Below, one piece after another: positions 12,681-25,200 of a stretch of DNA of 64,000 nt (positions are counted from its first letter, which is position 1; each line of letters opens with the position of its first letter). A program made the position numbers and the translations under genes. A model generated the notes under the pieces. It searched no databases. It was not told where the DNA came from and saw nothing but the letters and a program-made list of their open reading frames with translations. The DNA is from Antitrichia curtipendula. Its lineage: Eukaryota; Streptophyta; Bryopsida; Hypnales; Leucodontaceae. Where the stretch lies: NCBI GenBank assembly GCA_951230915.1, contig OX579633.1, forward strand, positions 21,486,574-21,550,573, given 5' to 3'.

Positions 12681-13746
12681 TGTATTGTACAGTAAGGAAT
12701 ACTGTTCTGCACGACGTATGGGTAGAAATACGAGCTACGCTATTCTACAGACTATACATGGGTTGTACGGATACATATACGTCGCTAGTACCACATCGGG
12801 TGCAGTCTACCATGTTCAAAAAATGTGTAGATAACGGGGGCAATGAAAATACAGATATCGGGATAGTAAAAATTCACTCACTCAGTTCACTCATTCGATC
12901 ATTGTCCTCTACAAGTGACAAGCTGGGGCTTCCAGAACTTCGTCGATCACGCTTCATCGATTTCACGTGCAGAGCAGTCCAGAGGAAGGGGCTTCCCTAA
13001 TCGCCACCTCGTATCGTAGACAACTACGACACAGGGCTCAAAAACGATGTACACTGGTCACCAAAAAATCTGAAGCGGTTTTCAATCATCTAACTTACCC
13101 CAAAACAGGACCCTGCGGAAGTGGTGCAAACGATAATCCATAAAATCCGACTCCAAAAACGGTGGCACGTACAAATGTACATGAAGATCTGAAATCTAGG
13201 AGAGACACGGATTTATGTTTCACAGACCCAGGGTCTGAAACGTGCCAAAAGTATTGGAATACATACCGCCCGCCCATGGAATCGAAATTGTGGGTACCCG
13301 AAGCAACGAAATATATCTTTGCTGCGCTGGACTCTTCTAAGAAATTGACCAAGTCTAATAATACTACTCACTACGCTCACCAGCAACAACACAGTCGATT
13401 TCGTATCAGCAAGGTGTCTCCACCTGACAGGAAAAAAATGAAACACAACAACAATTTCAAGGACGCTGAGTGATGAAAAGTGGGTAGAAAACGCAAGGCA
13501 CTCACCTCATGCGACGGAAAACTTCTTCAAAGAGGCACAAGTTTCACCCGACGGCCCTCAGAATAATGTCTTGGACCCCGCAACAAAACCTCGTCGACAC
13601 GACTTTCACTCCCTCACAAGTCTCGCAGAGCTCCTGGTGGAGAAGAGAACCCTTGGAATGCGTAAGAAAAACGCCAGTCGACCAAAGGACCGAGCCCTCA
13701 CGAAAACACTGTTGCAACGTAGAAGTCCCGGTCCCTTAAGATAGAA
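12681..13746. other. GC-richer island without a recognised gene
   Basis: Clearly higher in G+C than its surroundings, with overlapping open frames of 70-110 codons on both strands, none with a known domain. Near 13217-13241 there is an imperfect palindrome (GTTTCACAGACCC / GGGTCTGAAAC). The composition suggests former genic or transposon coding sequence, but no family can be named. Confidence 0.4.
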
Positions 13747-14040
13747 ATGGGAAATATAATACGGAGTAGGAAACTGGTTGTCTGGGGCTCCCTGAGCCGT
13801 AGACCAATGCCGTGTGTGATAGGGCTTGTTGCTTTCTGCACGATGAGATGCTTCCAAGAGAATATTGAAGGGCAGACTGACAGGTCTGGAAAACTGGAAC
13901 TGTCTGCATTCGTTCATTTCGTTGCGGCGGTGCTTCATTCAGTTGGTGGTAACTCAAGTCTCATCCATTGGAATTTATTCCCATCTGACGATGATCCAGC
14001 AAAGGAGGAGGATTCCTACCAGATAGAATTTGAATGAACC
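13747..14040 (+). repeat. Recurring ORF fragment, copy 1
   Basis: An open frame of 96 codons whose 3' half (about 13860-14010) matches sequences at 19725-19783 plus 20441-20530 and, more weakly, at 49905-49990. The shared core reads CCCATCTGACGATGATCCA at the DNA level. The open frame here differs from the frame that stays open in copy 3, where the encoded core is YPHPTMTQEERMIPPNWD. I do not recognise the protein. It may be the exon of a decayed gene family or part of a transposon. Confidence 0.5.
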
Positions 14041-14066
14041 TGAACTCAACCGTCATGTGAAGAAGA

Positions 14067-14535
14067 TAAGGTAGAACAGCCCATCATGGTCAGATGACCC
14101 AAGACGGACACCTAAGGAATGACCTTACTCGCATGATGGGTTTTCTCAATTTATGAGATTTTGGGCCACAAACCTAACATTAATGGAATAATTAGGACAC
14201 ACATTAGGAACACCTTACTATTTCAGTGTAAATCATTGTAAGAAGTGACTTCTTAAAGCCCTTTCAAGTTATAAAATATAATTGTGAGTGCTTTAAAAGA
14301 GTAACATGAACATTATGGATATAGTTGCATGTGGGTTCAGAGATAGTCTACAAACTCTTTTGGACAAAACACTTCAGAAAATCATAGCAAATGCATACTT
14401 TGTTGAAAAAATAGAATTTCAATTGCTCTTGCTATTTTTCACATTTATCTATATGTGGGGGGCAAAAAAATTAATTTAACCACGGCATGAAGGCAAATTA
14501 GCAATTCCAACCGTGATGGATTAATATTTTACTTT
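14067..14535 (-). mobile_element. MITE of the GGGCTG-terminal family, reverse copy
   Basis: Reverse-orientation relative of the element at 31113-31556. The left end GGTAGAACAGCCCATCATGG corresponds to that element's right terminus. The interior shares TTTCAGTGTAAATCATTGTA and AATTTCAATTGCTCT in the same order. The right end (about 14480-14535) is a degraded match to the other terminus. It has no coding capacity. Confidence 0.65.
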
Positions 14536-14704
14536 ATGCGGAATTTTGATCTATATTAAATTAGTAGTTGCATAGCAAAGGCTACATCATGGGGGAATTT
14601 TTCTAGAAGTAGAGTGGCTCCGCCCAATGTTGTTTTAGATAATTTAATAATGCCTATTGATTCCCTAAAGAAATGGGTAGCTTTCAAGTCTATAGAAGAT
14701 GGGT

Positions 14705-15807
14705 TTAACCTCTAAATGCCCAAGGAACCAAACTTTGATTTCTACAATATTTTTAAGTTAAATGAAATCTAACCAAGTTGCTATTTTTAATAGTTTATAT
14801 TTTTAGAATACTCTTTTTGAAGTCTAGTTTTAGCATCAAAACTTCAATTTAAAAAATGATTGATTATGATTTTTCTATTCAAGATTTTGTGCCATGGTGT
14901 CCATTGCAATCTTGACTTTTCATAATGATGAGGGCTCTTAGAAATGAGCCTTAAACTCAAAGAGCTCACTTAGAGTGTCTATTGGAAATATTTGTTAATA
15001 ATAATTAGTTACAAATTTTTGAAGTAAAAAGATACACTATAGAACTGAAAAATAACATTCACACCCCTATATAATATAAGAAAAAATTGTCTAAAAAATG
15101 AATAAAAAATTCCTAAAACTAACTCTCTATTGAAAACTCATTTTGAGTTGAATATTGATTCAATGGTCGTCTAAATGTCTTCTCTCTAATTATTTGAGTT
15201 AAAAAACATGCCAGTTTAGTTCATTTTCAACCTCTTTTAGAACTCATTTCATATTTTATTTGAGTTGGAATTTTGGCAATAAAAACCTATAGTCGTTATT
15301 AAACAATGCTCAAAATTTTAGGTTGAAATTATAATTTATTAGAAACCACTTGTACACACGTGGTTTGTTGTGGTAGAACTAAGTGCACCCCTCGAGGCCT
15401 CAAATACACTAAATCTTGGAGAAAAAATCACATTAGAAATTCATTTAAAAAAATTGTAGAATAGATTTTGAAAAGCCATAAATTCATTAGGGTTATGCAT
15501 GCTAGGCCCCTTATCCTCATATTTTTTTGGTGACCAATTTTTTTAATTTGACATGTGAAAAGAGGATTGAAAGACTTCAAATCACTTTTGCAATCTTCAC
15601 ACCCTCATGGTCAAATATTATAATCTTTCAATCCATAAGCAATGTGTTTTTTGTTTTTTTTCTACGTGATCCCTAACATGTCTAGTTTGAATTTGAACGG
15701 TTACAATTCAAAAAAATTGATACAACCTTATCAAAATGTTAGATTTTTGTTCAATTTAGAATAAATTTTTAGAAGTTCAAAAAAGGCTTTGGGCATTTAG
15801 GGGTTAA
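14705..15807. mobile_element. TTAA-bounded non-autonomous element, 1.1 kb
   Basis: Begins TTAA-CCTCTAAATGCCCAAGG and ends with the inverted copy CTTTGGGCATTTAGGGG-TTAA, a terminal inverted repeat of about 17 bp inside a TTAA on each side. No ORF is inside. A reverse-orientation relative of its right third (about 15480-15800) lies at 16944-17290. The TTAA and CCC-type ends recall piggyBac-like elements, but the TTAA could instead be part of the repeat of a TTA-targeting superfamily such as PIF/Harbinger. Confidence 0.6.
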
Positions 15808-15919
15808 AAATGCCAAGGCTAAAATCATTGCCTTACTCTCTACTACCATGAAGTTTCTAAAATTTCAACGTCTATTACTATTGACTATATATTAATGATA
15901 ATATTATAACAACTAGGGT

Positions 15920-16857
15920 CTCATATGTGGTTAAGCCACAAAGAACTAACATGCATTTTTTGGCAACATAGAAATTTTGGGCAAGTACTTGTGATTGGAA
16001 CTTTGCATATTTTATGCTGGAATTTTAATAGAAGGTGGGCACAATGAATATCTTCCATATGCACTAAATTTCATGACATTTTAAAACATAAGTCAAAGGT
16101 TACAGCCTAATATGTTATTTTTTTTTCCAGATGGGTAGTCTGGCTAGATTAAAAAAAATCACTTTTTTTTTAAAACAAAAATTTGAAATTGCTTTTCTAG
16201 ATATGTGGAAAGCTTTGAATATTTCCATTTTGATCAATGAGTCAGAAAGTTATGAGGAGTTTTAGTTTGTGGGTAGTTATGGATTCTCTACTCTAAAATA
16301 AACTTTGAAGTCCTTTATCTTATTCAATTTTTAATATTTTAAATAATAAATAAATTATAGGATGAATATTATTTATTACAACATTGCAACCACTAGGATT
16401 GGTACTTTTTAGTTCCATAACAAAATTCTTAACAATTTCTGTATTTTGAATCATTCTCTACTTTCTACTTACTATTTTTTTTCCCTATATATTGAACAAT
16501 TCCAAATGATGTGAATTTTTTCAAGAATGTAGCCAACTTGTCTAGAAAAAAGAATCAAAAGAATCACCGTCATTTTGGACATTTTTCCATAGAAAAGTGA
16601 GCTTGTGATGTTCAGCTGCCCTGTTTTTTGCAGGGCCATAAAAATGATTTCAGTAAATTTGAATGCTTATATCTTGCAATCCATGTGGTGGAAATTTCTG
16701 AAATTTTTACTACGTGTTTTAAAGGCAACATACTACAAGATTATATGGTTACATGTGTCAAAAAAAGTTTTTCTTTTAATTTGGTACTTGTACTAGAAGT
16801 GGCAATTTTGGAATGTTTTGGGTGAAAACACAGTAAAAAACTTAAGGGGTTAAGACT
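15920..16857. mobile_element. Dispersed repeat of the TTAA family, copy A
   Basis: About 0.9 kb. Starts near a TTAAGCCACAAAGAAC and ends CTTAAGGGG-TTAA. Its interior is shared with copies at about 21345-22260 and 52941-53870: GGCAACATAG..TTTTGGGCA near the start, then a GAAAGTTATGAGGAGTTTTAG block, then GTGCAGCTGCCCTGTTTTTTGC-like sequence, then ATCTTGCAATCCA. The open frames inside are not shared by the other copies, so it is not coding. Confidence 0.65.
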
Positions 16858-16943
16858 CAAAACTCGGGATGGATTCTACCTAGTAACAAGGAAATTCAAC
16901 AGTTTTAGGAAATCAGTCAAGTAAAATCAGTAAACTTCCATCT

Positions 16944-17290
16944 TAATTCCTAAATAACCAAGGCCTTTTTTGAGCTTCTAGAATTTCTTGTAAATTGAAC
17001 AAAAAGACAACATTTTCATAAGTAGAATCAAAATTTTTGAATTGTAACCATTCAAATTTAAACTAGACATGTTAGAGATCACACAAGAAAAAAATACAAC
17101 AATATCACTTATGGATTGAAAGTTTATAATGTTCCATGATAAGGGTGTTAAAATTGCAAAAGTGATTTGAAGTCTTTCAATCCTCTTTTCACATGTCAAA
17201 TCTAAAAAGTTGGTCACAAAAGAATACAAGGATAAAGGAACTAATATGTATAACCCCAATCAATTTATGGCTTCTCAAAATATATTGTAC
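16944..17290 (-). repeat. Inverted partial copy of the 14705-15807 element
   Basis: Reverse complement of about 15470-15800 with roughly 85% similarity judged by eye. It includes the TTAATTCCTAAATAACCAAGG terminus and the block ACATGTCAAAT..AAGTTGGTCAC. The other end of this copy is not identified. Confidence 0.7.
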
Positions 17291-17339
17291 AATTGTTTTT
17301 AATGAATATCTAATGTAGTCTAAGAGGTTCATTTCAAAG

Positions 17340-18230
17340 AGTCTTCAAAGGCTCTTCAAGGGCTTTATTGCAGTGTGAGAAGTTTTGCTCTTGAAACTTT
17401 GCTCTTGACACAAATAAAAAGTTTTATTTGCAAAGGAATGCAAGGGCTTTGGTTTGTGGTGTTTGGATATGTAACGTGAAAATTTTGTTATTTCAATAAT
17501 AAAAAATAATTTAATTCAATTTTTCAATTCATAAGAACTTTAAGATTCATTAACTTTCACACCATAGATCCAAACACCACAAAATAAAGTCCATGTATCC
17601 CTCTTTAAGAAGAACTTTTCATTGGGACCAAGAACACAACTAGTGGAATCACCATTTCTTAGATCTCATCTTATCAAACAAAAAAAACAAAAAAACAAAT
17701 TTAAGGCATAAACTAGTGTGTCTTATGACTTTGCCATAACCAAAATAAAAGTAAAATTAATTTTTTAATTTATTAAAACTTTGAAATTCAATAACTTTTG
17801 CACCTTAGTGTGAGAGTTTGCATTCTTGGTACAAATAGAAAGCTTTATGCACAAAAGAGTGTAAGGGCTTTGTTTTGTGGCATTTGTATATGCAATGTGA
17901 AAGTAATGTTTTTTCCAAAACATAAGATAATTTAATTCAATTGTTTAATTTTTTTAAATCCATAACTTTCACATCATAGGTTTGAAGCCATGAAACTAGC
18001 ATAAAAAGAAAGTTTTACGCACGAAGGTGCACAAGGGCTTTGTTTTGTGGCGTTTGTACATACAATGAGAAAGTTATGGTTTTTTCAAAATAAAAGATAA
18101 CTTAATTCAATTTTCTAATTCATAAAAAACTTTGAAATTCAATAACTTTCATACCATAGGTTCAAATACCACAAAACAAAGTTTGTGCACTCCTTCTCGC
18201 ATAGAGCTTTCCAGTGGTACCACGAACAGG
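17340..18230 (+). repeat. Imperfect repeats around a GGGCTTTG..TTTGTGG motif
   Basis: The block GCAAGGGCTTTG(T/G)TTTGTGG recurs at about 17445, 17862 and 18027. Each copy is followed by GCAATGTGAAAGT-like and TTAATTCAATTTT sequence and a CATAACTTTCACACCATAGGTT motif. The first and last units are followed by an inverted version of the core (CCACAAAACAAAG) and a similar tail. The spacing (about 417 and 165 bp) is uneven. No ORF is conserved between units. Confidence 0.6.
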
Positions 18231-19720
18231 CCATGAGATTGCATCGTATCAAACAAGCAAACAAAAGACCTGGCTAACTTAATGGATAATTTTTGCATCT
18301 TGCCATGAAATTTTTTCTTGATGGTAGATGTCAAATGATAGGTTGGTATTTGACTCAATAAATTGTTCTTGGATTCCTTGAATTTTTCACAAATCATTTT
18401 TACATTTATTTGTAGATTTTAGCTCTTTGATCCTAGAATTAGCAAAATATATCAGCACTTTTATTTTAAATTAATTAGAGTCAAACTTGCTATCCAAATA
18501 CGTTAGTGTGCAAATAATTTGCCTTGACTTGATGAATTGCCTTCAACTTAGTAATTGAATTGAGTTGTTTTTAATTTGCTGGATTTTTATTGATTGCTTT
18601 TGTAAATTTAAGAAAAATGACTGGAATGAAAAAAAAGAATTAAATTTCTTACCAAATTAAATGACTAAGCTTCATTAGGCAACAACCAAATGACCATAAG
18701 AACCATTGAATGAACGGCAAAAGTCAAGTCATCCCATAAATTCTTTGTTCACTAATTTTGCCTACACCAGTTTGTACATAGGGGCATCCAACTTCCTAGA
18801 AAATCAATTTACATTGTTGAGTAGCGTCGCCATGTGCAACTGGAGATGGAACAATACTAAAGAATAACACTCCAACTTTATCACAAGAAGAAGTTGGAAT
18901 AGAAAGCATCTTCCAATCAATAAGACTACATATGTTGAGCCCGTGAGGTCAGTATATAATAACCAAAGTGATCCTTTTAGAGATGCTCAATTAAGAATGT
19001 ACGAAGTACTTGCAACGAACTAAAAAAATTCCAGTGACAGGCTCTTATGCTACATTTGGGAACTTTGTTGAGCAAAATATTGGTTACTTGGGTGTTTAAA
19101 AAATAATATGGTTACAAAGAATGAGAAATGGGATTTGGTGACTCTAAAAGGGTTTTGAAGTGGCATGACCTTGTACCTTGCATTGGTATGGATATCTTAT
19201 GTTTTTAGTTTGGTTTGATATGTTTTTAGTTTAGTTTGGATGTTTGAATGGTTTAATATGTAATGCTTATGAGTTACACAATAACACTTATTGAATTTTG
19301 GTTACATTGATTAATTGTAGGATTATTGCCACATTGATTGTTCTAATTAGTTTGTATGTCTTGCTTATTATGTGCCATTTTTGTTGAAATCGCCTCTTCA
19401 ATTAAAGGTATTATTGTCAATCTCTACATTTGTATTGTGAGATCATCTTTTTTGCTACCAATTTTGTGGTTAAATCTCTTTACTAATACTTACATTTTTT
19501 GAAGTGTATCATTAGTTTGGCTTCCCATACAGCATTGGATTAGCAAATTCTTAATAACATCTTCAACCAAAAATCACCAAAGAGTAAAAAGAAAATATTC
19601 ATTTTGTGAATTATTTATGTTTGTTCAAATCACTAATCAGCAGACATGTAGCATCTTCCCTGTACAAAATATTGCGACCTACATCACCATAAATTTAATA
19701 ACAAACAAACAAACTGGCAT
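18231..19720. other. Intergenic DNA, no gene seen
   Basis: AT-rich, no recognisable coding sequence or repeat match within the window. Confidence 0.5.
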
Positions 19721-19724
19721 CCAT

Positions 19725-20565
19725 GTCTGGAATTGTGTGCATTCGTTCATTTGGTTGCTGCAGTGTTTTAGTTGGTGGTAACTTGTAGTGTACCTAGTTT
19801 TTCTTTACTTTAACAAATTGTCTTTTGCAGTGGGAAAACAACTTAGATCACAACTAGTTCCTCTAATGGTGAATGAATGTGAAAATAATTTGCTTAGGGA
19901 TCCAAAATGATGTAAGTAGCTCAAGATTTGAAAGGTGACAATTTGTTTAGGTGACTCTAGGAGACTAATAGTTGTCAATGTAGATATAAGGAGAATTTTA
20001 TTTTTCTTTCTCTCTCTTCCTTTTGGGGCTCTCTTTGGGTTTGGTGTGTGTATATGTGTTTGTAGTTTAGGATTTTATGTGTACTTGTTTGAAAATATTT
20101 TTTTGAGTAATAATAAGCTTTAAGCTTATACTTTTAATTGTGTGTGTAAGTCCTAGAGATTGGGCATCTTTGTGTGTGTATTATTAAAATCCTAGCAATT
20201 GGATAATGTAAGAAATTGTGAGTACCTAAAGATTGGATAAGTGAGTTCTTGGTTGTAGCTTGAAGTTGAAGTTGTATCCATATTTGTATATGATTTGATT
20301 TAGCCAATGATTGGCTTTATAATTTGTGTTTTATTCACTATCTTCCTATTCCATTACAAAATTCCCTGTGAACGAACTTTTGCCACTAAACTACAATAAA
20401 AATGACAATCCCATACGGGGTGTTACTTTTTGGTTTGACATAACTCAACTTTCATCCATTGAAATTTATCCCCATCTGACGATGATCCAACAAGAAAGAA
20501 TGATTTCTCCCAGCTAGGATGTGGCCCTATTATCAAGGTATACAGATTTGTTTAAATCCTAAAAT
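19725..20565 (+). repeat. Recurring ORF fragment, copy 2, split by a solo LTR
   Basis: The host sequence of the LTR at 19784-20440. The left part (TGCATTCGTTCATTTGGTTGC..GGTGGTAACT) and right part (CATCCATTGAAATTTATCC..) join to give one block collinear with 13880-14010. The right part continues to about 20565 in parallel with copy 3 (to about 50012), with one in-frame stop where copy 3 is open. It is therefore a broken copy. Confidence 0.65.
19784..20440. mobile_element. Solo LTR, 657 bp, with 5-bp target duplication TAACT
   Basis: The segment starts TGTAGTG and ends TTTGACA, the canonical TG..CA of an LTR. It is flanked on both sides by TAACT (19779-19783 and 20441-20445). Removing the segment plus one TAACT restores collinearity with the uninterrupted copy at about 13920-13990, so the insertion borders are supported independently. 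No internal retrotransposon sequence is present, which fits recombination between two LTRs. Copia or gypsy origin cannot be decided. Confidence 0.85.
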
Positions 20566-21344
20566 TAACCTTTGAATGATGAGCCAATCACTGTGGAAAT
20601 CCTCTATTTGGGTACCATGTGAATTGTTGGCTTAAAAAAAATGCAAAAGTACTCACTGGAAGATAAACTATGGTAGAAGACATTCTCTTTTCACACAAAA
20701 TTTGGAGGATGAATAGTTGCACTTCTATCCTACATGGAGAGATTCTTTGTCATTCATCAACCAAAAAACACCCTCTGTGTCGTTTATGGGTTAAGGACTA
20801 GACTTTGCCAACAATGGTGCAAATATATTTCTGGGAGTGGAGAGTGCTTTGCTAACCCCAGGTAAAAAAATGGGGAGGAAGGAACCAACACTTTGAAATT
20901 AATCGGGACTCTAGGGTGCCAACAAACCGAGAAGAAAATACCAAGACTTGGAATATTATCAGGAGTCCAGTGAGGGTGCCGAGACAAGGTTTGGTACAGT
21001 ACGTTATGGTGAAGTCAACAGCTGCGCCGTAGTGAATGGGGAAATTTAATACACTTCCAAGTAGTTTCTCATTTATTCTAAATAATGCTTGAATCTTTTT
21101 GACCCAACTTTCATTCATGATAACTTTGACAAAACTGAGGTTAATGATATATTTGTTGACTTAAAAAAATACACCAAAAAATATGCAAAAGTTCAAGAAT
21201 TAAGGAGTTGGAATGTTGATGATCTCACAAGAATCATTACTAGCATTAGAAGACAAAACATGCCTATTTGAGACCTAAGACTCTAAACAATTGAAGTATG
21301 CCTTCATTAGTAAATTAGAATTGGAGGGAGCATACTCTAAATAT
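20566..21344. other. Intergenic DNA, no gene seen
   Basis: Short open frames only. The minus-strand frames near 20784-21118 overlap each other and show no domain. Confidence 0.45.
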
Positions 21345-22260
21345 TAATCCCTAAAGGACCAAACTACGTTTTTTTTTGGCAATATAGCAATTTGGGGTAG
21401 CTCACTACAAATGGAATTTTTATTTTTATTTCTTTGAAATTTCACACAACATGTACCTTCGGAGTAACGTTAAGGCCCAACAATTTTTATAATTATTGAC
21501 TACTTGATTAGAAAATTATTGCATGATATATAATTTTCAACAACTAGCGGACAACTTGGGCAATTCAAAAAAATCACTTTTTTAAGAAATTAAAATTTGA
21601 AACTGATTTTCTAGATTCACATCTACATGGAAAGATATGAATAATTTCATTTTGATTATTGAAATGAAAGTTATGAGGAGTTTTAGTGTGCGGGTAGTTA
21701 TGGAATCTCTACTCTGAAATAAACCTTGAAGTGCTTTATTTAAATCAATTTTCAATATTTTGAGAAGAAAATGAAATCATAGGATGTATATTGTTTATTA
21801 CAACATCAAACGATTGAGATTGGTATTTTTCAATTCCACAACTATATTCTCAATAATTTAATATTTTGAATCATTCTCTACTTCTTTCTACTTACTATAC
21901 TTTTTCTATATGTTGTATAATTATAAATGATCTGAATTTTTTTAAGCATGTAGCCAACTTGCCTTGAAAATTGAATCTAAAGAAGCACTACCATTTTGGA
22001 CATTTTCTCATACAAATGTGACCTTGTAAAGTGCAGCTGCCTTGTTTTTTGCAGGGCCTCTAAAAGGATTTTTATCACTTCAAATGCTAATATCTTGCAA
22101 TCTACACAGTGAAAATTTCTGATTTTTTTTCACATCTTCCGAAACTATATACTACAAAATCCCATGGTTACACATGTCCAAAAATGTTCTAAAATTTGGT
22201 ACTTGTACTTAAAAAAGGCAGCTTTTGAGTGTCGTTGGAAAAACATATTCAAAAACATCC
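21345..22260. mobile_element. Dispersed repeat of the TTAA family, copy B
   Basis: Starts TTAATCCCTAAAGGACC and is collinear with copy A and, more closely, with copy C at 52941-53870: GGCAATATAGCAATTTGGG.., GCTCACTACAA.., TTTTGGACATTT.., GTGCAGCTGCC.., ATCTTGCAATC. The right terminus is lost. It is non-coding. Confidence 0.65.
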
Positions 22261-25200
22261 AACATCCAATTTCATAGTGAGGCCTAATTGAATTTACTTA
22301 GGCTTAAGGTTTCCGCACATACAATTGATACTAATTACAAAATTTGAGCATAGTTACAATCATCAGTTAAACATAAACTATTATATTAGATTTTATTGGG
22401 AACTAAAAGAGCATTCTAATGTACCGTAGGATGTATCACGCTAACACTACATGAATAGTACTAAAATCTCAAAGTATTGTCTCTAGTGTGCCAAAAATCA
22501 ATAGCATGCTTTCATAAAGTTTATGTTTTGATTAAAGACATAATTTAATCAATATCTAATCAAATTGATCCTTTTGGGTCCAATTGTAGGTATTAAATTT
22601 TGAGCAACAATGATTTATTGATGTATATACCTTGTGCAAAAGTTGTCAGTAAACAATAAGTCATCATGTTGGTGGCATATCACTTTTTCAACTTCAAGGT
22701 CCTTCTCAACAATTTTATTTTGCAATTTGGTGGCCATTTGCAGCAAGTAATGGGCTCAAACTAGTACTATAAGCACAAAAAATTGTTAGAAAACTTCAAA
22801 TAACAAAATCTTAGATGAAATCACCAAATTGTGGATGAAAACAAAATTAAGGATATATGATATGTACTAATGTGGAAATTTCTATCCAATATGTGGATGA
22901 ATGTTGAAATTTGGAGCACCACTATAATATTTAATACCACCACTTTGGCACTTCATAAAAAATGAAAACAAAACAAAATTGGTCCTTTTCTTTGTATGCT
23001 TCCAATTTACAACTATCTAAGAATGAATTTTTTTTGCTTATTTTCAAAGATGTGATTACATATCTTTTATAAGTTGTAAAAATTACGGATCTTTTTATGG
23101 AAATTAGAAATTGTTGGGATTTTTTTAATAAAAAGTGAAAAAATTCATATCAAATACAAAATATGTTAAAAAAATCTAATTTTTTTTCCATGTGTGTACA
23201 TCATAGTATAAAATACTACAATAAAATTTTTATTGTATCCTTTTAAAATTAAAAAATTAAAAATCTCTAGTAATAGAATATAAGTCCGAATGTAAACTAA
23301 ATATGATAAGTTTCATTTCAATAGTTGGTTTCAAATTTTAAAAAAATCATTTTTATGGATTAAATTTAACCCTTAAGTCCCAATTGCATTTAAAAAATTA
23401 AAAATTAAAATTTTCACATGGTTCTTGATTTTAAACATGTTTAAGTTGAACACCTAACTGCCTAAGCAATCATTTATGGTCACCCCAAAATTTCAAGCTT
23501 GTTTGTATGTGGGAAATTAAATTCCTTTGATTGTTTTAAAAAATTTTACGAGCAATATTGAAGGCTAACTATTGGGAGCTTTTATTTTTCAATGAAAAAT
23601 AAATATTTTATTTTAGAGAGGTCTTCAAAGGTATGTATGTACCATTAGTGAAAGAATAAAGCTTGCCAATATCATTTGATTTGAGATCTAGAAAATTGTA
23701 CTTATCTGCTTGCTTTAAAAATGGTCCCAGTGAAAAGAATAAAGTGTTTTTATGATTTTCACCATTGAAAATTTAAACATGTAAGTGTTGATTTGGAGTT
23801 GTTTGCGAGTTCAACTTATTGATAAAATTGCATTCCAACAATTGCAAGGTGGATTGTGTAACGAGTCTGATAGTTCTTCATTTGAATTTAAGGTTTTGGA
23901 AGTGCATTTTAGTGTGCTAACACAATTCATATTAGTTATATCACCTCCGATTCCAAACAATTATTTTATGTAATTTTCTCAAACATTATGTGCATGGGCA
24001 ACATATTAAAAATAAGATAGGTATATTTTTCTTGTTATAATCTCACAACTTCTATGCAATTTTACACTCAAAACTTGTAAGCACATTAATAAGAAAGCTC
24101 TTTCAACACCTATACGGTTAGATTTTGAAAGGAAAACAACAACTTGTTTCATTAGGGACAACTATAAGCCCATGCTTCTATTTTTTCCATAAGAAAAACA
24201 CACTTGGAAGGCTTGGATACTTAGGAGTAACTAAGAAAATTTAGCTCCAATAGTCTACTTTTTGATACATTTTAATTTTTTGCAAAATTTCTAAAATTAT
24301 AATTTTTGTAATTCTTTGATGATAGCATTTTGAGTGCTCAAAATACACCACTTTTAACTTTTTCTATCAAACTTCTTTTTATGTGAGCATTTATTACATC
24401 ATTTTGTTTGTTACTATTATTTTTATGTTTTGTAAAAAATTTCATATTGTTTTAAGTATTTTTGTAACTACTATGATATTTACAAAGAAATTTCTTTAAA
24501 AAATCATAAAAAATTCAATTGGGTGTTTTTAATTATGAGAAATCAAGATTAAATTTGAGACATGTGAAAATATCAAATTTTTGAAATGGAAATTTTAATG
24601 TAAAAATCTAATGAAGTTTGACCAAGCTTGGACGTGAAATTTCCTTTAAGGATTAAAATTCAAAGAAAGGAACACAAATTACCAAAATATATTACACAAT
24701 GATATATATTTTGGGAATCAACGTTAAAAAAAGAAATAGCTGCCATCATTTGTAGAGTTTTGGGTGCCTACTCCCGCATACCATGCCTCCTGATGAGTCC
24801 CCTCAAAATCATCTTTTCAACCACCCATCTAAGGTAGCACTACCTAAATCTAACACCAATCATTCTTTGGCACCCAAAAGACAATCTAAATCCAAGTGCA
24901 ATTGGATCTAAAGTAGACAGCTAGGGTTTCAAGAAGTTGTTAGCGGGTCTTGCATTGGCCAATCACCTATGTGTGATCCAAGCTTAGAGTGTGTCGCTTT
25001 TTGGTGTTTTGTGCCCACTTTGGTGTTAGTTTGGTGTCCACAGTAGGTGCATCTATACAATTGTTTTCAAAAATTTGTATTATATTCATACAAGCTTGGA
25101 AAAATACAAAACCAATTTTGTTGGTTTCCTTAACCACTTCCTAACAAACGCGCATCATTTTATTTTGTAGCTACCCTCAAGATCTGCAGATCTATAATAA

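Noticed and set aside
12557..13000. Open frame of 147 codons
   Set aside because: Its first half is a short tandem repeat and the rest has no domain or conserved frame.
13606..13938. Minus-strand open frame of 110 codons
   Set aside because: Overlaps the recurring ORF fragment on the other strand, not shared by the other copies, no domain.
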